A stretch of DNA of 27,829 nucleotides, taken from positions 14,262 through 42,090 of the forward strand of contig NPFB01000156.1 in assembly GCA_014084085.1 (NCBI GenBank), written 5' to 3'. Below, one piece after another: positions 18,618 through 27,481 of this stretch. Within the stretch, counting starts at the first letter, position 1; every line of letters begins with the position of its first letter. Both the position numbers and the translations under genes were made by a program. The notes beneath the pieces are model-generated. The model ran no database searches. It was not told the DNA's origin and saw nothing but the letters and a program-made list of their open reading frames with translations. This DNA comes from Hondaea fermentalgiana (taxonomy: Eukaryota; Sar; Bigyra; Thraustochytrida; Thraustochytriidae).

Positions 18618-20654
18618 TCATCTACGTGTCGACCCACGATCGCCGGTAATGGAGGAAAAGAAGGCCGCGATGCGGGACATGCCATTAATTCCCGCAAGAT
18701 AGGCACGTGTCGTCGTGATTGCACCTTCTTGATCAGCCTGAAGCTTGCCAAGGTCGAGCACAGTGTCGCAGAGGTCCGAAATTGTGTCGTGGGAATGAGT
18801 AATAATGAGTGCTGTCTTGCCACGGAGGAATTGCTTGAGCGCACGTGTCACTGCTGTACGCATCACGGGGTCCAAAGCACTCATGCACTCATCCAACAAG
18901 ACGTACTGCACATTGTCGCGACAAAGAAGACGCGCAATTTGGAGTCTCTGCGCCTGGCCTCCGCTCACCATTTGCTCAGAGGTGAGCACAGTATCAAGAC
19001 CATCCCTAAGAGATTCGACCCACGAGGCAAGACCAAGTCCGGTCAAAACGCTCCATATTTTTGCATCATCAGCTTCAGCAATCCCTTCCGCAGCGTGACC
19101 ATACCATACATTGTCACGGATGCTTCGTGCAAAGAGCTTCGAGTCCTGGCTTACAAAGCCCATGCGCGCGCGAAGAGCTTGCTTGGTATCATCGTCCAAC
19201 ACGACGTCTCCAAAACTAATTTCGCCTTCGTGGTGAATGAGGGCTGACGCGGCGCGGAAAAGCGTTGACTTGCCACCACCACTCTCAGCAACAATGGCCA
19301 TCGAGGTTCCCCGGGGGATGGTAAAGGTGACATCGTGGACGGCCGGTGCGCTTGCGGATGGATATTGCACCGTCACATGACTAAAAGAAAGGGCGCCAGG
19401 ACCCACAGCAACGTCGGGCAGCTCTGGAGGAGGCCACGCGTCAGCTGTTTTGTCAGCATTGCCAGTCATTACTCGCTCTGCTCGCTCTGCAGCCAACGCG
19501 GCCTGTCCTGCGGCCAAGAGCGGCTCCACGATCGCAAGGGACTGCCGATATGCGGCTTCGGCTTTGCTGCTCATTGAAAGTCGATTGAGGCTCTTGTGGC
19601 CTTCATCGAGAATAATCAGCATAGCCGTCAGCGCAAAGAGCATGTTTGCGGCCTCGCGAGCGTCCTCAATGTTATCGAATAAGGCCCATGAGAACGCAAG
19701 TAACACCGGCATGGTCACCGTCAACAGAAAGAGTGTGAACCCCGTGACGCCCAAGATCGCACGAGATGTGTCACGGTCAATTTTGATTCCGGGCGCCTCA
19801 ACCGAGGCCAACGCTTGCATCTCTTTGCTCTCGGCATTGTGCATTGCCACAATGTCCGCGCCGCGCAGAATATCGAGAATCAAGTCGTGCACGCGACGTG
19901 TTAATTCTGACTTATCTTCGAGATGTGGAGCAATGACACGCGTGCGAAGCACGAGCTCTAAAAGCACAATGACCCCTGTCATTACAGCACTGAGGAGCGA
20001 ACCTTGCCAAAAGACTATTATGCAGAAAATGGCGACAACTTTGATGCGCTGTGCTTCTCCAATACGGACATACTTGGTCTCGGCTTCGTACTCGGACAGC
20101 ATGTAGATTTGCTCGAGCAGAAACGAGGCACTGTAGTTGCTCTCGGCAATTGTCATGGAATTGAGCGAAATGTCCACCAATAAGGCGCGTCTCGCGCGAG
20201 CCATGGTGCCCGCAAGGCGAATCGGAAGCGCCGAGCGCAAGACTCCAAAGATTCCCATGGGGACGGCCACAGCGATTGCAAGTGCTAGAGTGTCGAAGAA
20301 GCCGAAATTGACGAGGAAGATGGCTTTCCAAAACGGCGAGGTGACGTTGCCAAGAAGACTCTCGCCGCTGCCGAACGTATCTTCCACCATGACAAAGAGC
20401 TTCCGCAGGAGCACAGCTGCAAGCCACTTGGACATGGTCACCATCAGGTTTCCACCCAGGATGGCCACACGAATCGCGCGCCTCAGCCCGTCCACGCCCT
20501 CGTACTGCACGCTGGCCAGTGACGATGCCATGTGCGGGACCTCCTCATCCGGGACCAGTTTGTCCTCGTTCGACTTTCTGTAAGTGCACGAGCTCCAAGC
20601 GCCCCACGCTGTGCGCGGGGCCTGCAAGCAGCATCGTACGACGCGCGATGCCAT
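18618..20654 (-). CDS. ABC half-transporter, exporter type, paralogue 1
   Basis: 678 residues, one frame, real ATG. It should use ATP to move an unknown substrate across a membrane as a homo- or heterodimer, since it has only one membrane domain and one nucleotide-binding domain. Membrane segments lie near 62-84, 112-140, a hairpin at 205-238, 299-326 and 336-352. The cytosolic loops match the coupling-helix regions of exporters (LLRKL; DILRGADIVAMHN). In the nucleotide-binding domain: A-loop Tyr 431, Walker A AESGGGKS 456-463 with Lys 462, Q-loop Gln 503, signature SGGQ from 564, Walker B Asp 588 with catalytic Glu 589, H-loop His 620. All catalytic positions are present, so it should hydrolyse ATP. 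The first Walker A Gly is Ala. Its N-terminus is short compared with paralogues 2 and 3. It is divergent from paralogue 2. Substrate and organelle cannot be read. Confidence 0.93.
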   Translation of the reverse strand: MASRVVRCCLQAPRTAWGAWSSCTYRKSNEDKLVPDEEVPHMASSLASVQYEGVDGLRRAIRVAILGGNLMVTMSKWLAAVLLRKLFVMVEDTFGSGESLLGNVTSPFWKAIFLVNFGFFDTLALAIAVAVPMGIFGVLRSALPIRLAGTMARARRALLVDISLNSMTIAESNYSASFLLEQIYMLSEYEAETKYVRIGEAQRIKVVAIFCIIVFWQGSLLSAVMTGVIVLLELVLRTRVIAPHLEDKSELTRRVHDLILDILRGADIVAMHNAESKEMQALASVEAPGIKIDRDTSRAILGVTGFTLFLLTVTMPVLLAFSWALFDNIEDAREAANMLFALTAMLIILDEGHKSLNRLSMSSKAEAAYRQSLAIVEPLLAAGQAALAAERAERVMTGNADKTADAWPPPELPDVAVGPGALSFSHVTVQYPSASAPAVHDVTFTIPRGTSMAIVAESGGGKSTLFRAASALIHHEGEISFGDVVLDDDTKQALRARMGFVSQDSKLFARSIRDNVWYGHAAEGIAEADDAKIWSVLTGLGLASWVESLRDGLDTVLTSEQMVSGGQAQRLQIARLLCRDNVQYVLLDECMSALDPVMRTAVTRALKQFLRGKTALIITHSHDTISDLCDTVLDLGKLQADQEGAITTTRAYLAGINGMSRIAAFFSSITGDRGSTRR

Positions 20655-21569
20655 GGCGTGTACGCTGTCGTGGCACCTCTAGGCCTACGGTGATTGATTG
20701 TCGTCACTTCAGAAAATGGGCTTGCTTCGCTGCAATGCGGTGCATGCACACCATCAAGATTGGCGCACACTTTACGTAGTACACGATCAGTTTCCTTCAT
20801 CGTGTGCGAGGAAGGTATTCGGCGATCCAATATTTGCGGATCTCGCTCTTAGCAAGGGCTGTCAGAAGGACCCTTTGTTCTGGCATACCAGTCCGAGTGC
20901 CTCAAGAAGGCAAGATGATCGATCTTGTGATAGATGCTATGCTCGTTCCTCATGCTTTACGCACAGAGATTTGACAAGATTGGATAACCAAAGAAAGTTC
21001 CTCGATAAAGACCAAAAATGCGCCGCGCAGCTTCCTTCCTGTCTTTTTTGGAAACGAGCCTGTGCTGACTGGCGATGGCGATGCTCGCATTTGCTTGCCG
21101 GTCGCTGACTTCTTCAGTATATACCCCGGAAAGGGCAGTCTCCCTCGTTCTTATGAATGGCCCGGCAAGGCTTCTCCCCTCAAACTTCCGCATCACCCTT
21201 GCATTACTGCGCATACTTGCACGCCGTCCTTCATCAAGATAGTCATCGCATTCTTCGAACTCGGGACAACTATGCAGGACCCGTGACCACGGCAATACTC
21301 ATTCTTTCCGTGGCTTGGTATGAATGTTGCAACCAGGACCGTTTCGAAGTAACCAGGCGCCAGGTGCGTTCGTGTCTAGCCAGTCTAGGGCCCAAGCTCC
21401 CCCTCTTGAGGACTCGTTGCCGACCCACCGAAAAGGCGTCTCAAGCCAGCTTTGACTGCCGTCCGCGTGGTATACTAAACTCCTAGAAACACCAGCAGAA
21501 AGCCAAAAAGTCCAATCTCGTGATAGGAGTGCCTAGCGCTCTTCCAGCGCTGACGAGAGGTGTGCAAAC
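20655..21569. promoter_or_regulatory. Divergent spacer between ABC paralogues 1 and 2
   Basis: 915 bp between two start codons on opposite strands; it should contain both promoters. TATATA at 21118-21123 is a possible core element, but it is about 450 bp from either gene's expected leader. A minus-strand open stretch at 20957-21295 and plus-strand frames over the same bases lack a convincing start, domain or strong codon bias, and are not called as genes. Confidence 0.45.
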
Positions 21570-23786
21570 ATGGCTGCTCTCTTCTTTCGTGAGCGAGGGA
21601 CTTTGTGCGAGCAAGGCAAAACCACATCGACCACGTATGCGGCGACGACTCGTGGCGCGATGGCGGCGGCGAAGGGGGCGGCAACGGGGGTGCTGGGGGC
21701 AGGGGGGAATGCAGAGACGGAGCTCGCTTCGCGGACGCAGACGCCTTCTCTCGCGACGTCGAGCGAGTCTGGCGGCCCTGAAGTGGACAGCGGTGGCTCC
21801 GAAAAGGACGCGACGAGAGACAGCGTGCTGGACTCCGAGAACCCGGACGCGGAGAACGGCGTGCTGCGCACGAGCTGGATGCCCAACACAGACGAACGGA
21901 GCGCAGAGGGCACCTCGAGCCTCGGAAGCGAACGCGAAGATACCGAAAAGGGCGACCGCGATAAAGTCAGCAAAGTGGTGCTTGACGTACCCAATTCGAG
22001 GCAGCTCGGGCGCGCCATTTGGGTGAGCATGACGATTGCAAACCTTGGCGCAATCTCCTTTAAATGGCTTGTGGCAGTCGTCCTGCGAAAACTCTTTATA
22101 TGGGTCGAAGACAAATTCAGCCAGTCTGGAGGTTTGCTGGACCTCACTGCGTCCGAGTTCTGGGACTTCATTTTTCTTACAAAGCTCGACCTCTTCGATA
22201 CGCTTTGGCTCTCTTTTGCAGTCGCCATCCCAACTGCTTTTTGCAGCATTTTGCTGCTCGCACTACCTGTGCGGCTGGCGAGCGCAACGGCAAGGGCCCG
22301 ACGAGAGCTGTTGCTCGATATTTCCCTGAGCGAGGGAGGGCTTTTGAGCGAGAGCGAGGTTTCTGCTTCCTTTGTGCTCGAGCAAATCGCAGTTATCTTC
22401 GAGTATGAAGCCAATACGCAATATTTGAGAGCAGGGGAAAAGCAGTGCGTCGTGGTCGCCATCTTCTTTTGCTTTTTGGTGTTTTGGCAGGGCAGCATGC
22501 TGTCGTTGTTTATGTTCTTCATTGTTCTCATCTTGCAAATTGTACAAGGGCGCGTACTTCGCTCGCATGAAGACAAAAAGACGACGCTCATGTGTCAGCT
22601 GCACGATTCGGTCTTGGATGTCTTGCGCGCTGCGGACGTTGTTGCCATGCACAACAAGGAAACGAAGGAAAAGCAAGTATTGCAAGCCCAAGAGACACGT
22701 GCTTCAAAAGTAGACAGCACCATCTCTCGCATCATGATTATGATGGGCTTTCCAAATTTCTATGTGTTGACGGTTGGTATGCCATGTACGCTCTTGCTTG
22801 CATATGGTATCTTTGAGAGGACAGAGGAACTTGCAGAGGCCATCAACACGATGTTTGCTCTTTTGGCCATGTTTCTCATCTTTGATGAGGCCCACAAGAG
22901 CTTCAACCGCCTTACGCTTACGAACCAACAGGCTAGCACCTACGCACAATCGCTACAAATTGTCGATGGTACCCTCTCGAAAGGCCAGGCTCGGCTCCAA
23001 TCCTGGACGCACGCTTTGGCCACGCCTGTGCGCGAGGTCGTGGCGGGGGACCTCCGTTTCAGCAATGTCACGGTTCGATATCCTGGCGTTGACGAGCCTG
23101 CTGTCCAGAACGTCTCGTTCACTATCCCGCAAGGTCTCACCATGGCCGTTGTTGCAGAGAGTGGCGGCGGCAAGTCAACCCTCTTTCGCGCGGCTTCTTC
23201 GCTCGTCCAACACGAGGGCTGGATCTACTATGGCAGCGTTGTCCTGAATGCTGCCACCAAGCACGCCATCCGCGAGCGTCTTGGTTTTGTCAGCCAAGAC
23301 TCGATGCTTTTCTCGCGTACTCTGCGCGAAAACATTTGGTATGGAAACGAGACTCCACCGGATGATAGCAAGATTTGGGCCATCCTCGAGCAGGTCGGCC
23401 TGGCTAAGTGGGTGGAATCACGTAAGCAGGGTCTTGACACAGTCCTGGCCACGGAGCGAATGGTGAGCGGTGGTCAGGCGCAGCGCCTGCAGATTGCCCG
23501 ACTTTTGTGCCGCGAAGGTCTCGAGTATGTGCTTCTGGATGAGTGCATGAGCGCGCTAGATCCTGCTATGCGCGCTACCGTAACATTGGCACTGCGGGCA
23601 TTTCTTCAGAACAAGACAGTGCTCGTCATTACGCATTCACACGACACAGTTGCAGATCTTTGTGATGAAGTGCTCGATCTAGGCAAGTTGCAGTCTGGTG
23701 ATTCGGAGCCCGTGGTGCCAACTGGCGAGTATCTGGCACGATTGGAGTTTGCGCCTGCAAATGATGCTGATACAGAAGCAAAGTGA
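21570..23786 (+). CDS. ABC half-transporter, exporter type, paralogue 2
   Basis: 738 residues from a real ATG. Residues 1-140 are Ser/Glu/Gly-rich and probably a disordered cytosolic extension. The membrane domain has segments near 148-172, 205-232, a hairpin at 294-327, 387-414 and 425-438, followed at once by DEAHK (439-443). The nucleotide-binding domain is complete: A-loop Tyr 504, Walker A AESGGGKS 529-536 with Lys 535, Q-loop Gln 576, signature SGGQ 633-636, Walker B Asp 657 with Glu 658, H-loop His 689. It is the only plus-strand member of the cluster. It also lacks the hydrophobic-aromatic tail seen after the nucleotide-binding domain in paralogues 1, 3 and 4. DEAHK here is not a helicase motif, because it sits at the end of a membrane helix upstream of the ABC domain. 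Function is ATP-driven transport; substrate unknown. Confidence 0.94.
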   Translation: MAALFFRERGTLCEQGKTTSTTYAATTRGAMAAAKGAATGVLGAGGNAETELASRTQTPSLATSSESGGPEVDSGGSEKDATRDSVLDSENPDAENGVLRTSWMPNTDERSAEGTSSLGSEREDTEKGDRDKVSKVVLDVPNSRQLGRAIWVSMTIANLGAISFKWLVAVVLRKLFIWVEDKFSQSGGLLDLTASEFWDFIFLTKLDLFDTLWLSFAVAIPTAFCSILLLALPVRLASATARARRELLLDISLSEGGLLSESEVSASFVLEQIAVIFEYEANTQYLRAGEKQCVVVAIFFCFLVFWQGSMLSLFMFFIVLILQIVQGRVLRSHEDKKTTLMCQLHDSVLDVLRAADVVAMHNKETKEKQVLQAQETRASKVDSTISRIMIMMGFPNFYVLTVGMPCTLLLAYGIFERTEELAEAINTMFALLAMFLIFDEAHKSFNRLTLTNQQASTYAQSLQIVDGTLSKGQARLQSWTHALATPVREVVAGDLRFSNVTVRYPGVDEPAVQNVSFTIPQGLTMAVVAESGGGKSTLFRAASSLVQHEGWIYYGSVVLNAATKHAIRERLGFVSQDSMLFSRTLRENIWYGNETPPDDSKIWAILEQVGLAKWVESRKQGLDTVLATERMVSGGQAQRLQIARLLCREGLEYVLLDECMSALDPAMRATVTLALRAFLQNKTVLVITHSHDTVADLCDEVLDLGKLQSGDSEPVVPTGEYLARLEFAPANDADTEAK

Positions 23787-24115
23787 TACATTCGAAAGCA
23801 CCCTTTCCTTCTTTGTTCTTTTATTTGTTCCGCATACAAGCCTCAGTGACAGATTTGATCAAAAGTCTGTTCAAGATGATGGAGTAGAGCAAGCTGTCCG
23901 CGCGCGCGTCCTGGCACCAACAAAGTCACGGTGCATTGTTAACAAGGACGAAGCGGAGTGCTCGGGTGTATTTATCCATTTAGTCAGTCATTCACTGTCA
24001 GTCAAAACTTGTTACTCATTTTCGTTGTTAGGTTACATATACATATATATACGTGACTTGGGGGCTGATTTACACAGCCTAGTCTTCGAAATTTTGTTCA
24101 TGGCGATGTGAGTTT
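23787..24115. other. Convergent 3' region between ABC paralogues 2 and 3
   Basis: 329 bp between two facing stop codons, with no gene. It contains T-rich sequence just after the paralogue 2 stop (TTCTTTGTTCTTTTATTTG, about 23809-23827) that may belong to transcript-end signals, and the AT repeat listed separately. Confidence 0.5.
24034..24052. repeat. AT-rich (AT/ACAT) microsatellite
   Basis: ACATATACATATATATACG: short alternating purine-pyrimidine AT repeats in an otherwise GC-rich region, between two convergent genes. It is potentially polymorphic, and may overlap polyadenylation signals. Confidence 0.75.
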
Positions 24116-26233
24116 TTATGCATCATCAGATCGCGCAAGGTCGCCAACTGACCGATTGAAGATGGCGTGCCACACAGAGCTCTGGACTCGTTTCCCCTTT
24201 TGCAGACTTGCAAGGTACTCCTTCGTGGGCAAAACGGCACGGTCGTCGCCGCGCTGCAGCTTGCCGAGGTCTAGGACCTTGTCACAAAGATTCGCGACGG
24301 TATCGTGCGAGTGCGTAATGACCATAGCCGTTTTGCCCCGCAGAAAGACCTTGAGCGCTTGCGTCACTGTAACACGCATCACAGGATCAAGAGCACTCAT
24401 GCACTCGTCTAGAAGAGCATAATGTAGTCCCTGGCGGCAAAGCAAGCGTGCGATCTGAAGGCGCTGCGCTTGGCCTCCGCTGACCATGCGCTCCGATTCG
24501 AGGACGGTGTCCAGTCCATCGCTCATGGTATGAGCCCACACATCAAGTCCAAGCTTTTCGAGGACAGACCAAAGGACGGCATCATCGGGCTCCCCGGCAT
24601 TTCCATACCAAATGTTCTCGCGAATGCTACGCGCAAAGAGCATCGAATCCTGACTCACGAAGCCCATGTGCGCACGGATGGCGTGTTTGGTGAGATCGTT
24701 CAGAGGGACGTCCCCGTAGAAAACATTTCCTCCTTGGTGTCGTACAAGCGCAGAGGCGACGCGAAAGAGCGTCGATTTGCCACCGCCGCTTTCGGCGACG
24801 ATGGCCATGGTAAGACCTTGAGGAATAGCAAAACTCACATTGCGCACGACGGGGGCGCTGGCCCGCGGGTACTGGATAGTGACATCGTCAAAGACCAGTG
24901 GCCCTGGGCCGACGGCATCGTCGTCTTCATCCTCAGGGTCCTCCGCTCCCGACGTAGCGTGGAGGTGAGCAGGCGCCGCTGCCAAGGCCGCGTTGACGCT
25001 TTCCAGCGCTTGCGCGTATTCGTGCGCCTGAGAATTGCTCTCAATGAGCGAAGACAGACACTTGTGCCCCTCATCAAAGACGAAGAACATGGCCATGAGT
25101 GCGAATAGCGTATTTGCCGCGTCCGACAAGGAGTCCGTGACGTCAAACATGAGTCGCGCCAAGAGGATGACGCCGGGCATCATTGCAGAAAGGAGGGCAA
25201 TCTCTGGGAATCCCACTACGAAAAGCACACGCCACATTTCGCGATCGATTTCGACGCCGGGCGCCTCTTTGGCCGCGAGCGTCTCCATCTCAAAGCGCTC
25301 CATGTTGTGCGTGGCGACGACATCGGCACCACGCAGCACATCGACAATGGATGCATGTACCTTGCCGATAAGCTCGACCCGGCGCGCGGTGGGCTTTTCG
25401 AGCATCTTCTCCTGCAGACTGAACTGAAGACCGAGAATGATGAGAAGAAAAACCAAGGTGAGCAGTGTGCCTTGCCAGAAAAGAATGAGACAAAAAAATG
25501 CGACAAAGGCGATGCGGATGATGCACGAGATGCGCTGGTGCTTGACATTGGCTTCGTACTCGAAGAGCAAGGAGACCTGCTCTAAAAGGTATGTGGCATT
25601 GAAGTCCATCTCAGTGAGCACGTTGGTGTTGAGTGCGATATCGACGAGACGAGCGCGTCGTGCGCGCGCATAAGCGCCCGCAAGGCGCACAGGGAGGGCA
25701 CGAAGCATTGCTTCGCTAAGACTCAGCGTGAAAGACATAAATATGGTGATTCCAAAGACGGTGTAGAATTCCAGATGATCGAGGAAAAGCGCCTGCCAAA
25801 AGGCGGACGCGGTGGACCCAAAGAGGCTCGTACCTCCCACAAAGGTTTCCTCAAGCCAGAGAAAAATCTTGCGCATCATCACGGCAACGAACCATTTGAG
25901 AGCGATGACGCAGAGCGCGCTCACGACCGTAAAGAAAAGGATGGCGCGACGCCACGTTTTGGCTCCGGAGACGTTGAGTCCCAGCCTCTCATCGCCTCGT
26001 AGTTGAGCTTTAGCTTCTTTTTTGTCTTCATTCTCACCTGCCTCGAAGCCTTTTTCGAGGTCGCCATCCAGCCAGAGGTCTTCGCCTCTGCCGAATCCGA
26101 GGACCTCGATCTCGGTCCTGCTGCTTTCGAAGCCTCCACTGCTGCTACCTGTGCTGCTCTCATCGGTGTCCTTGCTCGCCCTCCGCTCTGTACTTCTGCG
26201 CCATAGCGAGAGCTTGGTCACCATGAGTTCCAT
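24116..26233 (-). CDS. ABC half-transporter, exporter type, paralogue 3
   Basis: 705 residues from a real ATG. Residues 1-92 are a Ser/Glu/Lys-rich hydrophilic extension. Membrane segments lie near 97-119, 153-180, a hairpin at 239-272, 335-362 and 372-386, ending in DEGHK (387-391). An acidic linker (EDPEDEDDD, about 431-439) joins the membrane domain to the nucleotide-binding domain. The latter has A-loop Tyr 455, Walker A AESGGGKS 480-487 with Lys 486, Q-loop Gln 528, signature SGGQ from 585, Walker B Asp 609 with Glu 610 and a THSHD H-loop. It should therefore be an active ATPase and needs a partner subunit. Its C-terminal part is nearly the same as that of paralogue 4, which lies upstream on the same strand. 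This suggests a fairly recent tandem duplication. Substrate unknown. Confidence 0.94.
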   Translation of the reverse strand: MELMVTKLSLWRRSTERRASKDTDESSTGSSSGGFESSRTEIEVLGFGRGEDLWLDGDLEKGFEAGENEDKKEAKAQLRGDERLGLNVSGAKTWRRAILFFTVVSALCVIALKWFVAVMMRKIFLWLEETFVGGTSLFGSTASAFWQALFLDHLEFYTVFGITIFMSFTLSLSEAMLRALPVRLAGAYARARRARLVDIALNTNVLTEMDFNATYLLEQVSLLFEYEANVKHQRISCIIRIAFVAFFCLILFWQGTLLTLVFLLIILGLQFSLQEKMLEKPTARRVELIGKVHASIVDVLRGADVVATHNMERFEMETLAAKEAPGVEIDREMWRVLFVVGFPEIALLSAMMPGVILLARLMFDVTDSLSDAANTLFALMAMFFVFDEGHKCLSSLIESNSQAHEYAQALESVNAALAAAPAHLHATSGAEDPEDEDDDAVGPGPLVFDDVTIQYPRASAPVVRNVSFAIPQGLTMAIVAESGGGKSTLFRVASALVRHQGGNVFYGDVPLNDLTKHAIRAHMGFVSQDSMLFARSIRENIWYGNAGEPDDAVLWSVLEKLGLDVWAHTMSDGLDTVLESERMVSGGQAQRLQIARLLCRQGLHYALLDECMSALDPVMRVTVTQALKVFLRGKTAMVITHSHDTVANLCDKVLDLGKLQRGDDRAVLPTKEYLASLQKGKRVQSSVWHAIFNRSVGDLARSDDA

Positions 26234-27481
26234 CCTGGGCTATCACTTTTGTGGGGGATGGGGACGACGGAGAGACGTTGGGTTCTTGTTTTGCCGCTGC
26301 CAATGCCGCCGTTGCTGGCACAGCCATCTCTCTCCCCCCTCATCTCTTTTGTCATGATGGCACCATTGTAATGAAAACTGGGCTAGCAAAAGCCCATGCG
26401 TGCCGTTTGATCGTTCGCTCGTTATTACCGGAGGGAAGCTACTGTTACCGGGGCTGCGATTGGCCACCTCCGTCCTGTTCTTCATCTCCTTCTGTCTCTT
26501 CTTCAAGCTCTCCATGGGCCAGAAGGTATCGCCAGCCTCGATCGAGCGCAGCCGAGCACAGGCGCGGTTCTTGCTGTCTGCGTGGCCGCGTGATCGGTGG
26601 CCGTGCTTGCCACTGCACTGCCGCGAGTTCTAAGAGTCGTGCACCAATCGTCCCAGGTTGGACCACAGAACGCCATGACAAAGAGCAACAGCAACAGGCT
26701 CGCGAAACTGATCAAGGAGCGTCGCGCGCACCCAGGTCCGTGGGGACGCGAGCAAAGCACAGGCGGTGGTCCTCGGCGCGCCATGAACGGTCGCTTCTCT
26801 TCCCATAAAGCTGCAGGCCGTTGCCGCGCGAGACCCGGGTCGCTCGCTGGCCGTTCCAGCTGGTCGCAGACGCTACCACGCCATCGAGCCCCGCAAGCTC
26901 GCTGTCGATCGTCGATCGCCTTCGAGCGAGGCGGGCTTTGCTTGAGATCATGGCATGCGACTGCGGCCAGAGCGTGAGTGTCGAAGCGCCGCTCGAGGTC
27001 GATCCCGAGGATGATGTCCGGATGCGGATGGGACGGGATGGCTTGGACGATTGGCCCTCCCTCCCGCCCATCGTGCCGCCGATAACAAGATGGTGGGCCA
27101 GACGATGGATGCAGTCACGTTGTACTAGTCTACTAGTCTGAGGAGGACTCGGAGATAGGGGACGGTCCTGAGAAGAGGGAGACGAAAGGGAATGTGTCTT
27201 CATCGGTGAAGCTGAGCGGAGAAGAATGGGCGAGAAAGCAAGAGTATGAATGCGTTGCAAGGCGTGCATCGAAGAAATGGGGACTTGCGGTCAAGATGGC
27301 AACACCAATGACAGCGAAAGCTTCTTTTCTTTCCCTACCTAGGTATGCAATGGTCAAAGCACAGCAAGCGAGACATCATTCACGGGTTGATCTTTTCCAA
27401 CGTTAGCCAGAAGAATATCTCCGGTGGGGGAAGGGGGTTGTTCTATGCATGAAATGAGTTCGCATAATCGCATAAGCGTTG
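26234..27481. other. Spacer between tandem ABC paralogues 3 and 4
   Basis: 1.25 kb that should contain the promoter of paralogue 3 and the transcript end of paralogue 4, both on the minus strand. Several frames are open on both strands. A plus-strand stretch at about 26675-27141 has some coding-like codons but is broken across frames, and a minus-strand frame 26712-27269 is Ser/Arg-rich; neither shows a domain. A direct repeat of TACTAGTC (27123-27130 and 27131-27138) is present. No gene is called. Confidence 0.45.

Noticed and set aside
20698..21295. Overlapping open frames on both strands between ABC paralogues 1 and 2
   Set aside because: No good ATG start for the minus frame, no domain, weaker codon bias than the sure genes, and the position fits a divergent promoter.
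22881..22900. DEAHK in ABC paralogue 2 as a DEAH-box helicase motif
   Set aside because: It lies at the end of a membrane helix in an ABC transporter, the other copies have DEGHK, and no other helicase motifs occur.
26597..27269. Small open frames between ABC paralogues 3 and 4
   Set aside because: Some codons look gene-like, but the frames compete on both strands, lack domains and partly begin at GTG or TTG. Not enough support.
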